Below, one piece after another: positions 62,200 to 64,000 of a stretch of DNA of 64,000 bases. A program made the translations under genes and the position numbers. The first letter of the stretch is position 1; each line of letters opens with the position of its first letter. This DNA is from Rhodovastum atsumiense (GTDB taxonomy: Bacteria; Pseudomonadota; Alphaproteobacteria; Acetobacterales; Acetobacteraceae), in NCBI RefSeq assembly GCF_937425535.1, contig NZ_OW485601.1, forward strand, positions 1,886,501 through 1,950,500, given 5' to 3'. Under the pieces are notes generated by a model. It was given only the letters and a program-made list of their open reading frames with translations. It ran no database searches and was not told where the DNA came from.

Positions 62200-64000
62200 T
62201 CAGCCGAGCGTCAGCGCCGCGCTCACCAGCGCGGCCTGCTCGGCGGCATGCGTCTTGGCCAGGCCCGTCGCCGGGCTCGCGGCCGAGGGCCGGCCAATGA
62301 AGGCCGGGCGCTTCGCAGCCATGTCCATCTTCGCCAGCATCTGCTCGATGCGGCGGTCCACGAACATCCAGGCGCCCATGTTCTCCGGCTCTTCCTGGCA
62401 CCAGACCACCTCGGCGTTGCGATAGGGCGCCAACGCCTTGGGCAGCGAGATGTGCGGGAAGGGATAGAGCTGTTCCAGCCGGACGATGGCGATGTCGCGC
62501 AGGCCGCGCTCGCGCCGCTCGGCCACAAGGTCATAGTAGACCTTGCCGCTGCACAGCACGATGCGCTTCACCTCCTCGGGTGCCACCAGCGCGTCGGTTT
62601 CCGGGATCACCGTCAGGAAGCGGGTGCCCGGCCCCATCTCCGCGAGCGTGGAGACGCACAGCTTGTGACGCAGCAGGCTCTTGGGCGTCATCAGCACCAG
62701 CGGCTTGCGGAAGTTCCGCTTCAACTGCCGGCGCAGGCCGTGGAAGTAGTTGGCGGGGGTGGTGAAGTTGCCGACCACGATGTTCCGCTCGGCACAGAGC
62801 TGCAGGTAGCGCTCCGGCCGCGCCGAGGAATGCTCCGGCCCCTGCCCCTCGTGGCCGTGCGGCAGCAGCATCACCAGGCCGGACATGCGCAGCCACTTGG
62901 TCTCGCCGCTGGCGATGAACTGGTCGATGATGACCTGGGCACCGTTGGCGAAGTCACCGAACTGCGCTTCCCACAGCACCAGGGTGCGCGGATCGGCCAG
63001 CGAGTAGCCGTACTCGAAGCCAAGCACGCCCACTTCCGAGAGCAGCGAGTTGTAGATCTCGATCTTGGACTGGGTCGGCGCGATGTTGTTGAGCGGCACG
63101 TATTCGTTCTGGCTGGTCTGGTCGACCAGCACGGCGTGGCGCTGGCTGAAGGTGCCGCGCTGGCAGTCCTCGCCCGACAGCCGCACGCGGTTGCCTTCCA
63201 CCAGCAGCGTGCCGAAGGCCAGTGCCTCGCCGGTCGCCCAGTCGATGCCCTTGCCGCTCTCGATCATCTCCCGCTTGGCATCGAGCTGGCGGGCGATCTT
63301 GGGATTGACGTCGAAATCCTCGGGCACGCGGGCCAACGCCAAACCGACCTGGCGCAGCGTCTCCGGCGCCACCGCGGTGGCGCCTTCGGACCATTCCGCG
63401 TCCGGTGAAGGCAGCGACAGCCCGGCCCAGTGGCCTTCGAGCCATTCGGCCTTGTTGGGCTTGTAGCCCTGCGCGGCGCGGTAGGCGTCCTCAAGTGTGG
63501 CGGTGAACTCGTCCCACAGCCGCTTGACCTCGGCCTCACCCAGCACACCCTCGCCGACCAGTTGCTCGGCGTACAGCGCCCGCGTGGTCTTGCGGTCGCG
63601 GATGGCGCGGTACATCAGCGGCTGGGTGAAGGCGGGCTCGTCGGTCTCGTTATGGCCGTGGCGGCGATAGCAGACGATGTCGAGCACGATGTCGCAGCCG
63701 AAGGTCATGCGGAACTCGGCCGCCGTCTGCGCGCACCACACCACCGCTTCCGGGTTGTCCCCGTTCACGTGCAGGATCGGCGCCTGGATCGACTTGGCGA
63801 CGTCGGTGCAATAGAGGCCCGAATAGGCATGCGCCGGCACCGTGGTGAAGCCGATCTGGTTGTTCACCACGACATGGATGGTGCCGCCGGTGCGGTAGCC
63901 GATCAACTGGCTCATCGCCAGCGTCTCGTAGACCAGGCCCTGGCCGGCGAAGGCGGCGTCGCCGTGCATCAGGATGCCCATGACGCCGCGGCGGGAGCGG
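62200..64000 (-). CDS. sucA: 2-oxoglutarate dehydrogenase E1, C-terminal part; 5' end outside window
   Basis: The last 599 codons of the ThDP-dependent E1. The frame stays open to the right edge, so the N-terminal third, with the first ThDP contacts, is missing. Visible signatures are [64 protein letters not shown]-like text, and the C-terminal [13 protein letters not shown]. It oxidatively decarboxylates 2-oxoglutarate and is the first gene of sucA-sucB-lpd. Confidence 0.97.
   Translation of the reverse strand, partial: RSRRGVMGILMHGDAAFAGQGLVYETLAMSQLIGYRTGGTIHVVVNNQIGFTTVPAHAYSGLYCTDVAKSIQAPILHVNGDNPEAVVWCAQTAAEFRMTFGCDIVLDIVCYRRHGHNETDEPAFTQPLMYRAIRDRKTTRALYAEQLVGEGVLGEAEVKRLWDEFTATLEDAYRAAQGYKPNKAEWLEGHWAGLSLPSPDAEWSEGATAVAPETLRQVGLALARVPEDFDVNPKIARQLDAKREMIESGKGIDWATGEALAFGTLLVEGNRVRLSGEDCQRGTFSQRHAVLVDQTSQNEYVPLNNIAPTQSKIEIYNSLLSEVGVLGFEYGYSLADPRTLVLWEAQFGDFANGAQVIIDQFIASGETKWLRMSGLVMLLPHGHEGQGPEHSSARPERYLQLCAERNIVVGNFTTPANYFHGLRRQLKRNFRKPLVLMTPKSLLRHKLCVSTLAEMGPGTRFLTVIPETDALVAPEEVKRIVLCSGKVYYDLVAERRERGLRDIAIVRLEQLYPFPHISLPKALAPYRNAEVVWCQEEPENMGAWMFVDRRIEQMLAKMDMAAKRPAFIGRPSAASPATGLAKTHAAEQAALVSAALTLG

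Overview
The window is GC-rich chromosomal DNA (about 70% by eye) from an alphaproteobacterium, most likely a Rhodospirillales/Acetobacteraceae-type organism. Supporting features are the alphaproteobacterial gene orders aroA-cmk-rpsA-sppA-ihfB-lapA-pyrF-trpF and priA/fsa-DUF484-xerC, an F1-only atpHAGDC operon, sucA-sucB-lpd, a SDHAF4-type succinate dehydrogenase assembly factor, a FYDLN-acid protein, an IalB-like protein and a CP4-like AroA. I cannot name the species from sequence alone. Most of the window is ordinary housekeeping; the accessory material is concentrated in the first 16 kb.

Layout. 1-3.4 kb: the end of a secondary-metabolite operon (ketosynthase, type III polyketide synthase, methyltransferase, FAD oxidoreductase), cut by the left edge. 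3.4-6.4 kb: an AT-rich accessory patch with an XRE regulator, an IS5-family element inserted exactly between the ribosome binding site and start codon of a small secreted protein gene, and two small envelope genes. 6.5-11.9 kb: an acetoin catabolism operon (acoA-acoB-acoC plus a short-chain dehydrogenase) with a divergent AcoR-like regulator that has no AAA+ domain. 12-13.5 kb: a coiled-coil/PD-(D/E)XK-like orphan and tRNA-Ala(CGC). 13.7-19.3 kb: yggT-yggU-folD, a three-module relative of the IS-hit secreted protein, ccmCDE, YciI, EVE and Rieske genes. 19.3-28.3 kb: acs, GNAT, MarC, M20 amidohydrolase, argG, hydrolase, MFS. 28.3-33 kb: rlmN, ialB-like, SpoU methylase, a SAM methyltransferase, YdcF. 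33-40.1 kb: the aroA to trpF block. 40.1-45.2 kb: palindrome cluster, EamA transporter, trypsin-like protease, 2-hydroxyacid dehydrogenase, tRNA-Leu(TAA), galE, ferritin-like protein. 45.3-55 kb: ATP synthase F1 operon, priA, and fsa-DUF484-xerC. 55.3-64 kb: hybrid histidine kinase, pdxA-pdxJ, and the 2-oxoglutarate dehydrogenase operon, cut by the right edge.

How genes work together. The aco operon turns acetoin into acetyl-CoA and acetaldehyde but has no E3 of its own, so the lpd gene behind sucAB probably supplies it; acs could recover acetate. sucAB-lpd and SDHAF4 serve the TCA cycle, ccmCDE serve cytochrome c maturation, and atpHAGDC form the catalytic head of ATP synthase. The points most worth a second look are the uncharacterised secreted YVSP-type module (one copy hit by the IS, another gene with three tandem copies), the type III PKS operon, the lone nuclease-like gene, a perfect intrinsic terminator lying inside the first codons of sppA, and a dispersed family of short palindromes found in three intergenic gaps.
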